DNA of 33,566 nt from Lachnospiraceae bacterium (GTDB lineage Bacteria; Bacillota; Clostridia; Lachnospirales; Lachnospiraceae): NCBI GenBank assembly GCA_017513625.1, contig JAFXEW010000091.1:1-33566 (forward strand), given 5' to 3'. The position numbers and the translations under genes are program-made. The notes beneath the pieces are model-generated. The model did no database searches. It had not been told where the DNA came from and saw only the letters and a program-made list of their open reading frames with translations. Each line of letters starts with the position of its first letter. The first letter of the stretch is position 1. Below, piece after piece: positions 5,903 through 15,203 of the stretch.

Positions 5903-8038
5903 ATGGAAATCGTACAAAACGAAGCTAAAATCGAAGCATTCAGAGAGCGTGCCAAAGCATTGGTAGCGCAGATGACATTGGAAGAAAAGGTTTCCCAGAC
6001 CTTACACGGCGCACCAGCCATTGAAAGACTGGGAATTAAGGCTTATAACTGGTGGAATGAAGGTCTGCACGGCGTAGCAAGAGCAGGTATTGCCACAATT
6101 TTCCCCCAGTCCATTGGTTTGGCAGCTACCTTTGATGAGGATTTTATTGAGGAAATAGCAGATGCAATTTCTACCGAGGGCCGTGCGAAATTTAATATGC
6201 AGCAGGCCAAGGATGATACAGACATTTATAAGGGACTGACCTTCTGGTCTCCCAATGTAAATATTTTCCGTGACCCCCGTTGGGGCCGCGGTCATGAGAC
6301 CTTTGGTGAGGACCCCTATCTGACCTCCCGTTTGGGTGTGAGATTTGTAGAAGGTCTTCAGGGACATGATGAGAATTATTTGAAGGCTGCAGCCTGTGCA
6401 AAGCATTTTGCAGTACATAGCGGTCCTGAGGATATCCGCCATAGCTTTGATGCCATTGCCTCCAAGCAGGATATGGCTGAGACCTATTTACCTGCATTCA
6501 AGGCTTGCGTGCAGGAAGCGCATGTGGAAGCGGTAATGGGTGCTTACAACCGTACCAACGGCGAACCCTGCTGTGGCCACAAGACCCTGCTGAAGGATAC
6601 TCTGAGAGATGAGTGGGGCTTTAAGGGACATGTAGTCAGTGACTGTTGGGCAATCAAGGACTTCCATGAGGGACATCATGTGACAGATACTCCCGTGGAA
6701 TCCGTAGCTATGGCTATGAACAACGGTTGTGACTTGAACTGCGGTAATCTGTTTGTATATCTGAAGCAAGCGGTAGAAGAGGGCCGAGTGCCTGAGAGCC
6801 GTTTGGATGAGGCACTGGTAAATCTGTTCACCACCAGGATGAAGCTAGGGGTATTTGATGAGCTGGAGGCCAATCCTTTCAATAACATTCCTTATACTGT
6901 AGTAGATAGTAAGGAAATGAAGGAATTGAATCAAAAGGCGGCTGAGAAATGTATCGTTCTGTTGAAGAATGAAGATGATTTGCTGCCATTGGATAAGACT
7001 AAATTAAAAACCGTAGGTGTCATCGGTCCCAATGCTAATAACAGGCGTGCACTGGTAGGTAACTATGAGGGTACCGCATCCAGATATGTGACGGTACTGG
7101 AAGGTATTCAAGATTATCTGGGTGAGGATGTGCGTGTAATGACCTCCGAAGGTTGTCATTTATATCACATGAAGACTCAAATTCATGCAGTGGAAAATGA
7201 CCGTATTTCCGAAGTGAAGGGTGTATGTGATGCCAGTGATGTCATTATCGCTGTCATGGGTCTGGATTCCGGTCTGGAAGGGGAAGAGGGTGACACGGGT
7301 AACGAATTCGCATCCGGCGACAAGCCCACCTTAAATCTGCCAGGTCTTCAGGAAGAGGTATTAAAGGCCATTTATGCCAGCGGTAAGCCTGTGGTACTGG
7401 TACTGCTTTCCGGCAGTGCACTGGCAGTAGACTGGGCTGACGAAAATGTACCCGCAATTATTCAGGGCTGGTATCCCGGTGCACAGGGTGGTAAGGCACT
7501 GGCAAATATTATTTTCGGTGAGAAGAATCCCGAAGGTAAGCTGCCCGTAACCTTCTACCGTTCCACAGATGAGCTGCCTGCATTTACGGATTACAGCATG
7601 AAGGGAAGAACTTATCGTTATATGGAAAATGAGGCATTGTATCCTTTCGGATATGGTCTGTCTTATACAAGCTTTGAATATAGTGATGTGGCAGTGGATA
7701 CCACCTGTGTAGGTGAGGATGGAGTGGAAATCACCGCTACCGTAACCAATACCGGAGATCTGGCCGGCGGAGAGACTGTACAGGTATATGTAAAGGTATG
7801 TGAGGAAGGTACTCCCAATGCCCAGCTGAAGGGCATCCGCAAGCTGTATCTGGAAGCAGGACAGAGCGAAGTGGTAAGTATACAGCTGCCTAGGGAAGCA
7901 TTCGGCCTTTATGATGAAGAAGGCGTGCTTCGCGTTAAGGAAGGCGCTGTGAAGGTATATATCGGCGGTCAGGCTCCCGATAGCAGAAGTGAGAAGCTGA
8001 CAGGCCGGAAGGCTACGGAAATCGTACTTTCCGTATAG
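5903..8038 (+). CDS. Glycoside hydrolase family 3, beta-xylosidase/beta-glucosidase
   Basis: A 711-aa cytoplasmic enzyme (no signal peptide) that releases terminal beta-linked sugars, most likely xylose, from imported oligosaccharides. The N-terminal GH3 barrel starts with MTLEEKV and YNWWNEGLHGVARAG (48-62), a motif typical of the GH3 beta-xylosidase branch. KHFAVHSGPE (167-176) is present, and Asp247 in VVSDCW is the expected catalytic nucleophile. The second alpha/beta sandwich domain carries GLEGEEGD, and a C-terminal fibronectin III-like domain starts near residue 610 after the YPFGYGLSYT motif. ATG at 5903 follows GGAGGA at 5891-5896. The next gene encodes alpha-glucuronidase, which supports xylo-oligosaccharide use; beta-glucosidase activity cannot be excluded. 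Confidence 0.9.
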   Translation: MEIVQNEAKIEAFRERAKALVAQMTLEEKVSQTLHGAPAIERLGIKAYNWWNEGLHGVARAGIATIFPQSIGLAATFDEDFIEEIADAISTEGRAKFNMQQAKDDTDIYKGLTFWSPNVNIFRDPRWGRGHETFGEDPYLTSRLGVRFVEGLQGHDENYLKAAACAKHFAVHSGPEDIRHSFDAIASKQDMAETYLPAFKACVQEAHVEAVMGAYNRTNGEPCCGHKTLLKDTLRDEWGFKGHVVSDCWAIKDFHEGHHVTDTPVESVAMAMNNGCDLNCGNLFVYLKQAVEEGRVPESRLDEALVNLFTTRMKLGVFDELEANPFNNIPYTVVDSKEMKELNQKAAEKCIVLLKNEDDLLPLDKTKLKTVGVIGPNANNRRALVGNYEGTASRYVTVLEGIQDYLGEDVRVMTSEGCHLYHMKTQIHAVENDRISEVKGVCDASDVIIAVMGLDSGLEGEEGDTGNEFASGDKPTLNLPGLQEEVLKAIYASGKPVVLVLLSGSALAVDWADENVPAIIQGWYPGAQGGKALANIIFGEKNPEGKLPVTFYRSTDELPAFTDYSMKGRTYRYMENEALYPFGYGLSYTSFEYSDVAVDTTCVGEDGVEITATVTNTGDLAGGETVQVYVKVCEEGTPNAQLKGIRKLYLEAGQSEVVSIQLPREAFGLYDEEGVLRVKEGAVKVYIGGQAPDSRSEKLTGRKATEIVLSV

Positions 8039-8055
8039 GAATAGGAAATAAAATG

Positions 8056-8090
8056 AAAAGGCTGTCGTATGAAACATGCGACAGCCTTTT
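8056..8090. terminator. Strong hairpin terminator between GH3 and GH67 genes
   Basis: A 12-bp stem with one wobble, GGCTGTCGTATG against CATGCGACAGCC, closes an AAA loop. It is flanked by AAAA and TTTT, so it can work in both directions. It sits between two genes expected to work together and could lower expression of the second. Confidence 0.85.
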
Positions 8091-8120
8091 CTGGAAAAAG
8101 AATATTGAAGGATGAAGATT

Positions 8121-10130
8121 ATGGCAAAGAAGTGGACGCAGCTCTGGCTGCAGTATAAGCCCCGTAAGGATTGCGGAAATAAGGGATATTTTGAAAATGT
8201 ATGGATATGCGGTTTTTCCGCGGAGCATAAGATAGTGGTTAATCTGTTGAAGGAAGTGGAAAAAGCGGCAGCAGGGATGCTGGATGTGCATCCCGATTTT
8301 AAGGAGTGGAGTGCGGATGAAACAGCCCATACAGGAATGCTTTTATGTAAATCAGAGGTATCCCATATAGGGGCCGAGGGTTATGAAATCAGTGAAAAGG
8401 CAGGTCTGCTTACCGTTTCTGCAAGGGAGGAAAAGGGCCTTTTATACGGTGTTTTCCATGTGCTCAGGCAGGTGGCTTTGGAGCAATCCGTAAGTGACTG
8501 TTACCTCTGTATAAATCCCGATAATCCATTGCGTATGTACAATCATTGGGACAATATGGACGGCAGTATAGAGCGTGGATATTCGGGAGAATCCTTCTTT
8601 TTTGCAAACAATGAAGTGATAGTGGATGAACGTATCGAGGATTATGCCAGACTGGTGGCAAGTGTGGGAATCAACGCTGTAGTGATAAATAATGTAAATG
8701 TAAAGGACAACGCCACGTGGCTTATTACGGACCGGTATTTTAAAGATGTGGCTAAGATGGCAGAAATCTTTGAAGGCTACGGGATTAAAATGTTTCTGTG
8801 TCTGAATTTTGCGGCGCCCATGGAGCTTGGAGGACCGGACAGCGCAGACCCCCTGGATCCGGAGGTGCGCAGGTGGTGGGAAAAGAAGATGGAAGAGGTA
8901 TTTGAGGCCATTCCTAACCTGGGCGGCTTCTTGGTAAAGGCCGACTCCGAGGGACGTCCGGGGCCTTTTTCTTACGGACGCACACAGGCGGATGGTGCCA
9001 ATATGCTGGCAGATATCATAAAAGACTACGGTGGTATTATCATCTGGAGATGCTTTGTATATAATTGCACCCAGGACTGGCGGGATTACAAAACAGACCG
9101 TGCAAGAGCGGGCTATGATAACTTCATTCAAATGGACGGGGACTATCATGATAATGTGATTTTACAGATTAAAAACGGACCCATGGATTTCCAGATCCGC
9201 GAGCCGATTTCCCCTCTTTTAGGTGGTCTGGTGAAGACCAATCAGATGCTGGAGGTCCAGATTGCCCAGGAATACACCGGACATCAGATTGATGTATGTT
9301 ATCTGATTCCCATGTTTAAGGAGATATTGGATTTTCGGACTTACTGTGCTAAGGAAGATGACACGGTTGCAGACATCATCAGCGGCCGTACCTTTGGGAA
9401 TAAAAACTGCGGTGTTGCTGCTGTATGTAACACCGGTAATGATGTCAACTGGACAGGTAATGATCTGGCAGCAGCAAATTTTTATGGTTTTGCCCGGCTT
9501 GCTTTTCAGACTTCTCTTACGGCAGAGGAAATTGCGGAGGAGTGGATTCGTATGACCATTTCCTGTGAGCAGGAAGTTATTGACACTCTCATGGGTATTT
9601 TGCTTCCTTCCAGGGAGATTTATGAGAATTATACCAGTCCCCTTGGCATCGGCTGGATGGTAGTGCCCCACGAGCACTATGGCTGTAGTGTAGATGGGTA
9701 TGAGTATTCCAGATGGGGGACGTATCACAGGGCAGACCACTTGGGACTTGGTGTGGACCGTACCTATAACGGCACCGGATTCGTGGGTCAGTATCATGAA
9801 CCCAATGTATCCATGTATAATGCTATAGGGACCTGTCCGGAAGAACTATTGTTATTCTTCCATCATGTACCATATACTTATCAGTTGAAGAGTGGCAAGA
9901 GTCTGATTCAGCATATTTATGACAGTCATTTCGAAGGAGTGGAGCAGGTGGAAGAGATGATACTTGCCTGGGAGAGTCTGGACGGAAAGATTGATGCAGA
10001 TGTACATAGGACAGTCAGTGAGCGTTTCCAAAGGCAGCTCTTGAATGCAAAGGAATGGAGGGACCAGGTAAACTCCTATTTCTACCGCAAGAGTGGTATC
10101 CCTGATGAGAAGGGACGAAAAATATATTAG
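8121..10130 (+). CDS. Alpha-glucuronidase, glycoside hydrolase family 67
   Basis: A 669-aa cytoplasmic enzyme that removes (4-O-methyl)glucuronic acid from the non-reducing end of aldouronic acids left from xylan. Family marks are the N-terminal GH67N beta domain, HWDNMDGSIERGYSG near residue 145, and LVKADSEGRPGP, whose Glu is the expected general acid. QMDGDYHDNVILQIKNGP and FQIREP supply the Asp and Glu assigned as general-base residues in GH67 structures. The length matches the family (about 680). I prefer ATG 8121 because GAAGGA lies 8 nt upstream; ATG 8112 overlaps that site and would add MKI. No transporter is adjacent, so uptake is encoded elsewhere. Confidence 0.93.
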   Translation: MAKKWTQLWLQYKPRKDCGNKGYFENVWICGFSAEHKIVVNLLKEVEKAAAGMLDVHPDFKEWSADETAHTGMLLCKSEVSHIGAEGYEISEKAGLLTVSAREEKGLLYGVFHVLRQVALEQSVSDCYLCINPDNPLRMYNHWDNMDGSIERGYSGESFFFANNEVIVDERIEDYARLVASVGINAVVINNVNVKDNATWLITDRYFKDVAKMAEIFEGYGIKMFLCLNFAAPMELGGPDSADPLDPEVRRWWEKKMEEVFEAIPNLGGFLVKADSEGRPGPFSYGRTQADGANMLADIIKDYGGIIIWRCFVYNCTQDWRDYKTDRARAGYDNFIQMDGDYHDNVILQIKNGPMDFQIREPISPLLGGLVKTNQMLEVQIAQEYTGHQIDVCYLIPMFKEILDFRTYCAKEDDTVADIISGRTFGNKNCGVAAVCNTGNDVNWTGNDLAAANFYGFARLAFQTSLTAEEIAEEWIRMTISCEQEVIDTLMGILLPSREIYENYTSPLGIGWMVVPHEHYGCSVDGYEYSRWGTYHRADHLGLGVDRTYNGTGFVGQYHEPNVSMYNAIGTCPEELLLFFHHVPYTYQLKSGKSLIQHIYDSHFEGVEQVEEMILAWESLDGKIDADVHRTVSERFQRQLLNAKEWRDQVNSYFYRKSGIPDEKGRKIY

Positions 10131-10213
10131 ATTAGAGTGAAGACTATCGGGATGTCAATGTGATTTCCAATCATTTTTGGGTCTTGGTAATTTATTGACC
10201 TCGGCCTGTTTAT

Positions 10214-10312
10214 AAGCTGGGACAAAAGCATCATGTCTGGGGTGACGGGAAAGCGAAGTTAAAAAGCTTTTTCTGTTACCCCAGGCATGATGCTTTTTTT
10301 AGACTATAAAAA
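10214..10312 (+). repeat. Long hairpin element, copy 1 (terminator-like)
   Basis: The outer arms AAAAGCATCATGTCTGGGGT (from 10224) and ACCCCAGGCATGATGCTTTT pair over about 20 bp with one wobble. The right arm runs into seven T residues, so it should terminate transcription after the GH67 gene. The ends and centre resemble the element at 31991-32101: AGCTGGGACAAAA at the left, an AAGTTAAAAAGCTTTTT centre, and ACTATAAAAA at the right. Confidence 0.7.
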
Positions 10313-10503
10313 GCGTACTGACCGTGCAAACAAGGTGCGGGGACGCCCGAAAAAGGTGCAGATAATGAGAGGGCAGAAGGTGCTATATGGTTGGTACAAG
10401 AATTCAGATGCGCTGGGAAAAATAGATATGAGGAAATATATAGTCGAAATAGGTTGATATATGTTAAAATAGGGGGTGATTAATATAATATAAGGTGATT
10501 CTG
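10313..10503 (+). other. Intergenic leader of the lipid operon, no gene seen
   Basis: I find no coding frame of note here. The last 60 bases are AT-rich and must hold the operon promoter. A TAAAAT at 10465-10470 and a TATAAT at 10484-10489 are candidate -10 boxes, but neither has a convincing -35 at 17 nt. AAGGTGAT (10492-10499) is the Shine-Dalgarno of the next gene. Confidence 0.4.
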
Positions 10504-11100
10504 ATGATAATATTTAAAATACTGGCGAATATGTACATAACTCTGTTGGGGCCTGTTATAGCAGGAATTGTTAATTCCTTGTGGTGTAAATGCGGAGCAC
10601 TAAGAAGGTTACAGGTGCCCATGGATGGTGGAAAGCACTTCATAGACGGAAAGAGAATATTGGGAGATAATAAGACATGGAAGGGCTTTCTGGGATATAT
10701 TATACTGAATATTATATGTATGGTCACATGGGGCTTTATTTGTGACAGAACTGGTCTGGAAAATTATAATATGTTTTACCAAAACGTGTCCAATTCGCTT
10801 ATTAATAATTTGGTAATAGGTTCACTGCTTGGACTTGCCTATGGTATTTTTGAGCTTCCCAACAGTTTTTTGAAAAGAAGACTTGGTATAACCCCGGGCA
10901 AAAGTGTGAGCGGATTTACAAAGCTGTTTTTTGTATTCTTTGATCAGGCAGATTCTGTATTTGGATGTGTACTTGTGGTCTGTTTGTTTGCACCCATGTC
11001 AGTGGGTTTTTATATGCTTTATGTGGTGGTGGGTTCCATTACGCATATCATCATCAATATGCTTTTATACGTGTTGAAGCTAAGGAAAAATATGTTTTAA
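10504..11100 (+). CDS. CDP-archaeol synthase-like (CarS/PF01864) integral membrane cytidylyltransferase
   Basis: A 198-aa polytopic protein with about five membrane segments. It resembles CarS, which transfers CMP from CTP to a lipid phosphate in archaea and is distantly related to bacterial CdsA. Matching motifs are ILGDNKTWKG (52-61), SFLKRRLGITPGKS (121-134) and FDQADSVFG (146-154); archaeal CarS has the GDxxxSFxKRRxGxxxG...DQxD pattern, here FELPNSFLKRR. It probably makes a CDP-activated lipid for the CDP-alcohol transferase two genes downstream. ATG 10504 is preferred over GTG 10495 because AAGGTGAT lies just before it. First gene of a run of eight with short gaps. Confidence 0.72.
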   Translation: MIIFKILANMYITLLGPVIAGIVNSLWCKCGALRRLQVPMDGGKHFIDGKRILGDNKTWKGFLGYIILNIICMVTWGFICDRTGLENYNMFYQNVSNSLINNLVIGSLLGLAYGIFELPNSFLKRRLGITPGKSVSGFTKLFFVFFDQADSVFGCVLVVCLFAPMSVGFYMLYVVVGSITHIIINMLLYVLKLRKNMF

Positions 11101-11112
11101 AAGGGGTACATT

Positions 11113-13644
11113 ATGTTGCAGAGAATCAGTGAACCCATGGTGAATCAGGGGGAGAGTCTTGGAAATAAAGGGAAATTTCTGTGTGTTATGCGGCAGGCCG
11201 GTTTTCAGGTGCCCGATGGCATCATTCTGGACAGCAGTGAGTACAGAAAGTTTATAAACAAGGTCGGAATAGAACAGGAGTTGAATGCACTCCTTGCATC
11301 TGTAAATAAAGAAAATGTGGAAGCAGTAAGCTATGAGATTGCTGCATTATTCGAGGGAAAGTGTCTGGATAAGGCTACCATGGAGGAGTTATTTGCCGGG
11401 CTTGATAAGGATGCGTATTATGCAGTACGAAGCAGCGGAACCAAGGAGGATCTAGAGGAGCATTCCTTTGCGGGGCAGTATCAGACCTTTTTGAATGTGA
11501 AGGGACCGGAGGCTGTTGAAAGGGCGATTATTGATTGTTATAAGTCCATGTTTTCCCAGGTCAGTCTGAACTATCTGGTGAATCAGAATATGGATTTAAA
11601 GGATATTGCCATGTCCGTGGTGGTACAGGAGATGGTTGATGCGGAGTATAGCGGCATCTGTTTCACATTGAATCCGGTTACGGGCAATGATAAGGAAATG
11701 TTTGTGGAAGCCACCAGAGGACTGGGTGAAACTATTGTAAGCGGTAAAGTGGAGCCGGAGCAATATTACTATAACTGGTACGACAAAAAGGGACATTTCT
11801 CTGAGAGAAATACCATTTTCAGCCCGGAACAGCTGGAAAGCTTCGGAGAGATTTTCCTAAAGGTACAATTATTATTCGGCTATCCCTGTGATATTGAGTT
11901 TGCTGTCCGGGGAGGAGAATTGTTTTTATTACAGGCACGTAGAATTACCAGCATCAACTATGGTGCTTTGGAGGATATATGGTCTACCGCAGATTTCAAG
12001 GACGGAGGTGTGTCTGCAAGTGTATGTACGCCCTATATGTGGAGTCTGTATGAGTACATATGGGAGTTTACGCTGCGAAAGTTTTTGATGGACTCCAAAA
12101 TCCTTACAGAAAAGGAAGTGGAAAGAAAGCTGGGTGACATGTTCTATGGAAGATGTTACTGGAATCTATCCGTGGTAAAACTGGCACTGAGCAAGGTAAT
12201 CGGCTACAAAGAGCGGGAATTTGACAGTGAGTATGGTGTAAGAATCACTTATGAAGGAGACGGACACACCACTAAACTCACACCGAGTACACTGGTGGCC
12301 ATTGGGCGGATGTTTTTGGCACAAAAAAAGATACTGAAAGAGCGAAATGCCAATCATCAGAATTACAAGGAAGACTTGTTGCAGAAGTATTATGACTATA
12401 AAAAGAGATATGAGGAAGGTGGCATTGCAGATATAGAAAAGGAATGGTATCAGCTTACCCAAAAGACCTATCTGCAAAGTGAGGCAACTTATTTCTGGCA
12501 GATTTTTATAAATACGGTGCATCAGTCCCTGTACAAGGATAGTTTACTGAAATATGTGTCTGAAAGTGAATATCTGACCTTACTGGGAGCTATTGACAAT
12601 ATTTCACATTTACTGCCCTTTTATGATATGTGGGATATTTCCCGCAAGATACGTGCCGGTGCTGAGAGTATGCAGTTCTGGCAGGAAAAGAGTGTGGCAG
12701 AGATAAAGGCATGTCTGGATGCAGAAAAATACAGTGGGGATACGTATGCCATGGGGCTTTTGCGAAAGCTGATTCAGGATTACGGCTATCATTCCGATAA
12801 GGAACTGGATGTAACATATCCCTGCTATTATGAGGATGTGACACCCTTAATCCAGAATATCCGAGATATGGTTTCCCTGGGAGATGCATTCAGTCCCCTT
12901 GTGGATAAGGAGAAGGGGGAAGCCGCCTACCGTGAAATTCTACAGATCATAGAAGCCAAGGTTGGTGCCAAAAAGTACGCTAAAATCAATTTAAAAATTC
13001 AGAATATGCGTAAGATGCTGTGGTGGCGTGAGGAGTACCGGGACATTTCCACCAGATTCTACTATATTATCAGGATTTATACCTTGGAACTGGCTAAGCA
13101 TCTGGTGGAACAGGGGGTAATCAACCACCGGGAGGATATCTGGTTTATCAAGGTGGCTGCTCTCTGGGAGTATTTGGATGGTAAACGCAGTAAGGAAGAA
13201 CTGCAGCAAATGGTGGTATCCAATAGGGAATATTATGAAGCCTATGCCAATTATATGAGTGAAAATGAAATCGGTGGTATCTTTGGAGGTGCCGGGGATG
13301 ATGGCCCCACTGAATCACAGGGACAGTTAAAGGGGCTTGGAGCCAATAGTGGCCGGATAACCGGTACGGCAAGAGTGATAGAGGATTTCAGTCAAATCTC
13401 CCAATTACAGGAAAATGACATTCTGGTTACCAGATTTACAGACACGGGCTGGACACCCAAATTTGCCATTTTGTCAGGCATTGTAACAGAATATGGCGGT
13501 ATTTTGTGCCATGCAGCCATTGTATCCAGAGAATACGGTATTCCTGCCATTGTAAGTTGTCGTGATGCCATGAAAAGGATAAAGGACGGTCAGATCATTA
13601 CTATAGATGGCGGGACCGGTTATATCACAATAGAGGAAGAATAA
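11113..13644 (+). CDS. Rifampin-phosphotransferase/PEP-synthase-like phosphotransferase (dikinase), paralogue 1
   Basis: An 843-aa protein with the three-part plan of rifampin phosphotransferase. An ATP-grasp PPDK N-terminal domain (about 10-280) carries AVRSSGTKEDLEE (104-116), SFAGQYQTFLNV and IEFAVRGGELFLLQAR (261-276, with ATP-site Glu262, Gln274, Arg276). A poorly conserved helical middle (about 300-740) would bind the acceptor. A swivelling phosphohistidine domain (about 755-843) has GGILCHAAIVSREYGIPAIV with His800. The C-terminal TIM barrel of true PEP synthase is absent, so pyruvate is probably not the acceptor. Such enzymes pass one phosphate of ATP through the His to an alcohol. 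Setting among lipid genes suggests a lipid or lipid-precursor acceptor, which is inference. SD AAAGGGG precedes the ATG; 12 nt after the CarS-like gene. Confidence 0.78.
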   Translation: MLQRISEPMVNQGESLGNKGKFLCVMRQAGFQVPDGIILDSSEYRKFINKVGIEQELNALLASVNKENVEAVSYEIAALFEGKCLDKATMEELFAGLDKDAYYAVRSSGTKEDLEEHSFAGQYQTFLNVKGPEAVERAIIDCYKSMFSQVSLNYLVNQNMDLKDIAMSVVVQEMVDAEYSGICFTLNPVTGNDKEMFVEATRGLGETIVSGKVEPEQYYYNWYDKKGHFSERNTIFSPEQLESFGEIFLKVQLLFGYPCDIEFAVRGGELFLLQARRITSINYGALEDIWSTADFKDGGVSASVCTPYMWSLYEYIWEFTLRKFLMDSKILTEKEVERKLGDMFYGRCYWNLSVVKLALSKVIGYKEREFDSEYGVRITYEGDGHTTKLTPSTLVAIGRMFLAQKKILKERNANHQNYKEDLLQKYYDYKKRYEEGGIADIEKEWYQLTQKTYLQSEATYFWQIFINTVHQSLYKDSLLKYVSESEYLTLLGAIDNISHLLPFYDMWDISRKIRAGAESMQFWQEKSVAEIKACLDAEKYSGDTYAMGLLRKLIQDYGYHSDKELDVTYPCYYEDVTPLIQNIRDMVSLGDAFSPLVDKEKGEAAYREILQIIEAKVGAKKYAKINLKIQNMRKMLWWREEYRDISTRFYYIIRIYTLELAKHLVEQGVINHREDIWFIKVAALWEYLDGKRSKEELQQMVVSNREYYEAYANYMSENEIGGIFGGAGDDGPTESQGQLKGLGANSGRITGTARVIEDFSQISQLQENDILVTRFTDTGWTPKFAILSGIVTEYGGILCHAAIVSREYGIPAIVSCRDAMKRIKDGQIITIDGGTGYITIEEE

Positions 13645-13647
13645 GAG

Positions 13648-14271
13648 ATGTTTATCGGAGAATGGAATAAATCAGTCATATTAACCTATATAGGAATGGG
13701 ATTTGCTGTGCTGGGTATGTATCTGGCATTTATGGGAAGGGTACCGCAGGCATTTGCCTGCCTGATTGTGGCAGGTGTGTGCGATTTGTTTGACGGCGCG
13801 GTAGCACGTAAGTGTGATAGAAACATGGCACAGAAGCTTTTTGGTATTCAGCTGGATTCGCTGGTGGATGTACTCAGTTTTCTGGCATTGCCCATATCTA
13901 TATGCATGAGTATGGGTATGAAGCAGTGGTATCATATATTGGTTCTTATTTGGTTTAGCATATGTGGGATTGCAAGACTGGCGTTTTTTAATGTGGAAAG
14001 TAATGCAGAAAGTGAGAATGGGGAAGGCCCCATAAGGTATTACAGGGGGCTTCCCGTGACCTATACGGCCCTGATTTTACCCTTTGTATATCTGTTGCAT
14101 CTGCTGATGCCGGAGACACTGTTTTTGATGCTTTATGGGCTGGTAGTGGCCGGAATCGGGGGGCTGAATATTCTGGATGTGAAAGTGGTGAAGCCAAGAG
14201 GGATGGCTTATGGGGTATTTGCTCTACTAGCCATTACGATGGTGGTAGTATTTCTCCTGTTACCGGTTTAG
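13648..14271 (+). CDS. pssA: CDP-alcohol phosphatidyltransferase, phosphatidylserine synthase type
   Basis: A 207-aa membrane protein with about six membrane segments. The CDP-alcohol transferase signature is intact: Asp46, Asp49-Gly50, Ala53-Arg54, Gly66, Asp70 and Asp74. The spacing between AR and G is 11 rather than 8 residues, a longer form I associate with clostridial phosphatidylserine or archaetidylserine synthases. It would exchange CMP of a CDP-lipid for serine, giving the substrate of the decarboxylase encoded next. Serine as acceptor is inferred from that neighbour; the lipid part could be diacylglycerol or something made by this cluster. It begins 3 nt after the dikinase stop. Confidence 0.82.
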   Translation: MFIGEWNKSVILTYIGMGFAVLGMYLAFMGRVPQAFACLIVAGVCDLFDGAVARKCDRNMAQKLFGIQLDSLVDVLSFLALPISICMSMGMKQWYHILVLIWFSICGIARLAFFNVESNAESENGEGPIRYYRGLPVTYTALILPFVYLLHLLMPETLFLMLYGLVVAGIGGLNILDVKVVKPRGMAYGVFALLAITMVVVFLLLPV

Positions 14272-14297
14272 TAACAGGATGTATGTAGGAGACAAAG

Positions 14298-15155
14298 GTG
14301 AATATCTACAATCGAAAGACAAAAGAATATGAGGAGACTGCCCAATATGGGGGCAGTTTGTTGGAAATTCTTTATAACCATGTGGTGGGGAGAGTATTGT
14401 TAAAAGTGGTGATTCACCCCATATTTTCAAGGATATACGGGGGGTACAACAACAGTAGCTTCAGCAAGGGGCGTATTGAACCATTTGCGCAAAAATACGG
14501 AATTTCTCCGGAGGATTATGAAAAGCGGGATTATGCAAGCTTTAATGAATTTTTTTCCAGAAGGATAAAGACCGGCAGGCGGCCGGTGGATATGTGTCCG
14601 GGGAGTTTGGTGGCCCCGGCAGACAGCAAGCTTTTGGTTTACCCGATCAGGGAAGACAGTCTGATCAGGGTAAAGGGTGTGGACTATACCCTGCAGGAGT
14701 TGGTTGCCGACAGAGTGGATATGCATTCCTATGCCGGAGGTTATTGTCTGGTATTTCGGCTTGCCATGGACGATTATCATCGTTACGCTTTTGTGGATCA
14801 TGGTAATGTACAACAGAGCTTCAGCATAAAGGGCAGACTTCACACTGTCAGCTCCCTTTCTGCAGGGCACAAGGTTTATCGGGAGAATTCCAGAGTAGTG
14901 AATGTTCTGGATACAGAGAATTTTGGGCAACTGATATATATAGAGGTGGGAGCTTTGCTAGTGGGCAGAATCGTAAATCATCCCATCCAAAGTTTTCAAA
15001 AGGGCATGGAAAAAGGATATTTTCAACTGGGCGGTTCCACCATTATCCTGCTGCTACAGAAGGATTGTATTCACTTGGACGAGGATATTATAAGGGTATG
15101 CGATGACGGAGTAGAAGTAAAAGTACAGCTGGGAGAAAAAATAGGAAGTAAGTAA
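14298..15155 (+). CDS. psd: Phosphatidylserine decarboxylase
   Basis: A 285-aa pro-enzyme that converts phosphatidylserine-type lipids to the ethanolamine form at the membrane. Ser247 in GYFQLGGST is the self-cleavage site that becomes the pyruvoyl group. Asp109 in APADSKL and His161 in DDYHRYAF are the expected partners in processing. The N-terminal FNEFFSRRIK and VNHPIQSFQKGMEKG segments are typical of the clostridial branch. GTG start at 14298 is supported by AGGAG at 14287-14291. It follows the PssA-type gene by 26 nt, forming the usual synthase-decarboxylase pair within a larger unusual operon. Confidence 0.9.
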   Translation: MNIYNRKTKEYEETAQYGGSLLEILYNHVVGRVLLKVVIHPIFSRIYGGYNNSSFSKGRIEPFAQKYGISPEDYEKRDYASFNEFFSRRIKTGRRPVDMCPGSLVAPADSKLLVYPIREDSLIRVKGVDYTLQELVADRVDMHSYAGGYCLVFRLAMDDYHRYAFVDHGNVQQSFSIKGRLHTVSSLSAGHKVYRENSRVVNVLDTENFGQLIYIEVGALLVGRIVNHPIQSFQKGMEKGYFQLGGSTIILLLQKDCIHLDEDIIRVCDDGVEVKVQLGEKIGSK

Positions 15156-15203
15156 TAATGTAATAATGAGCCTGAGAGAAGGACAAGGAAATGAGGGAAA
15201 TCT

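Noticed and set aside
7361..8077. Open frame of 238 codons on the minus strand inside the GH3 gene
   Set aside because: Lies wholly opposite a clear GH3 coding region, has no ribosome site and reads as low-complexity Tyr/Ile/Cys-rich sequence typical of antisense shadows.
8442..9149. Open frame of 235 codons on the minus strand
   Set aside because: Antisense to conserved GH67 catalytic motifs; no family resemblance and no start signal.
10454..10489. TTGATA...TATAAT as the lipid operon promoter
   Set aside because: The spacer would be 24 nt, far from the 16-18 nt needed, so the promoter is left unassigned.
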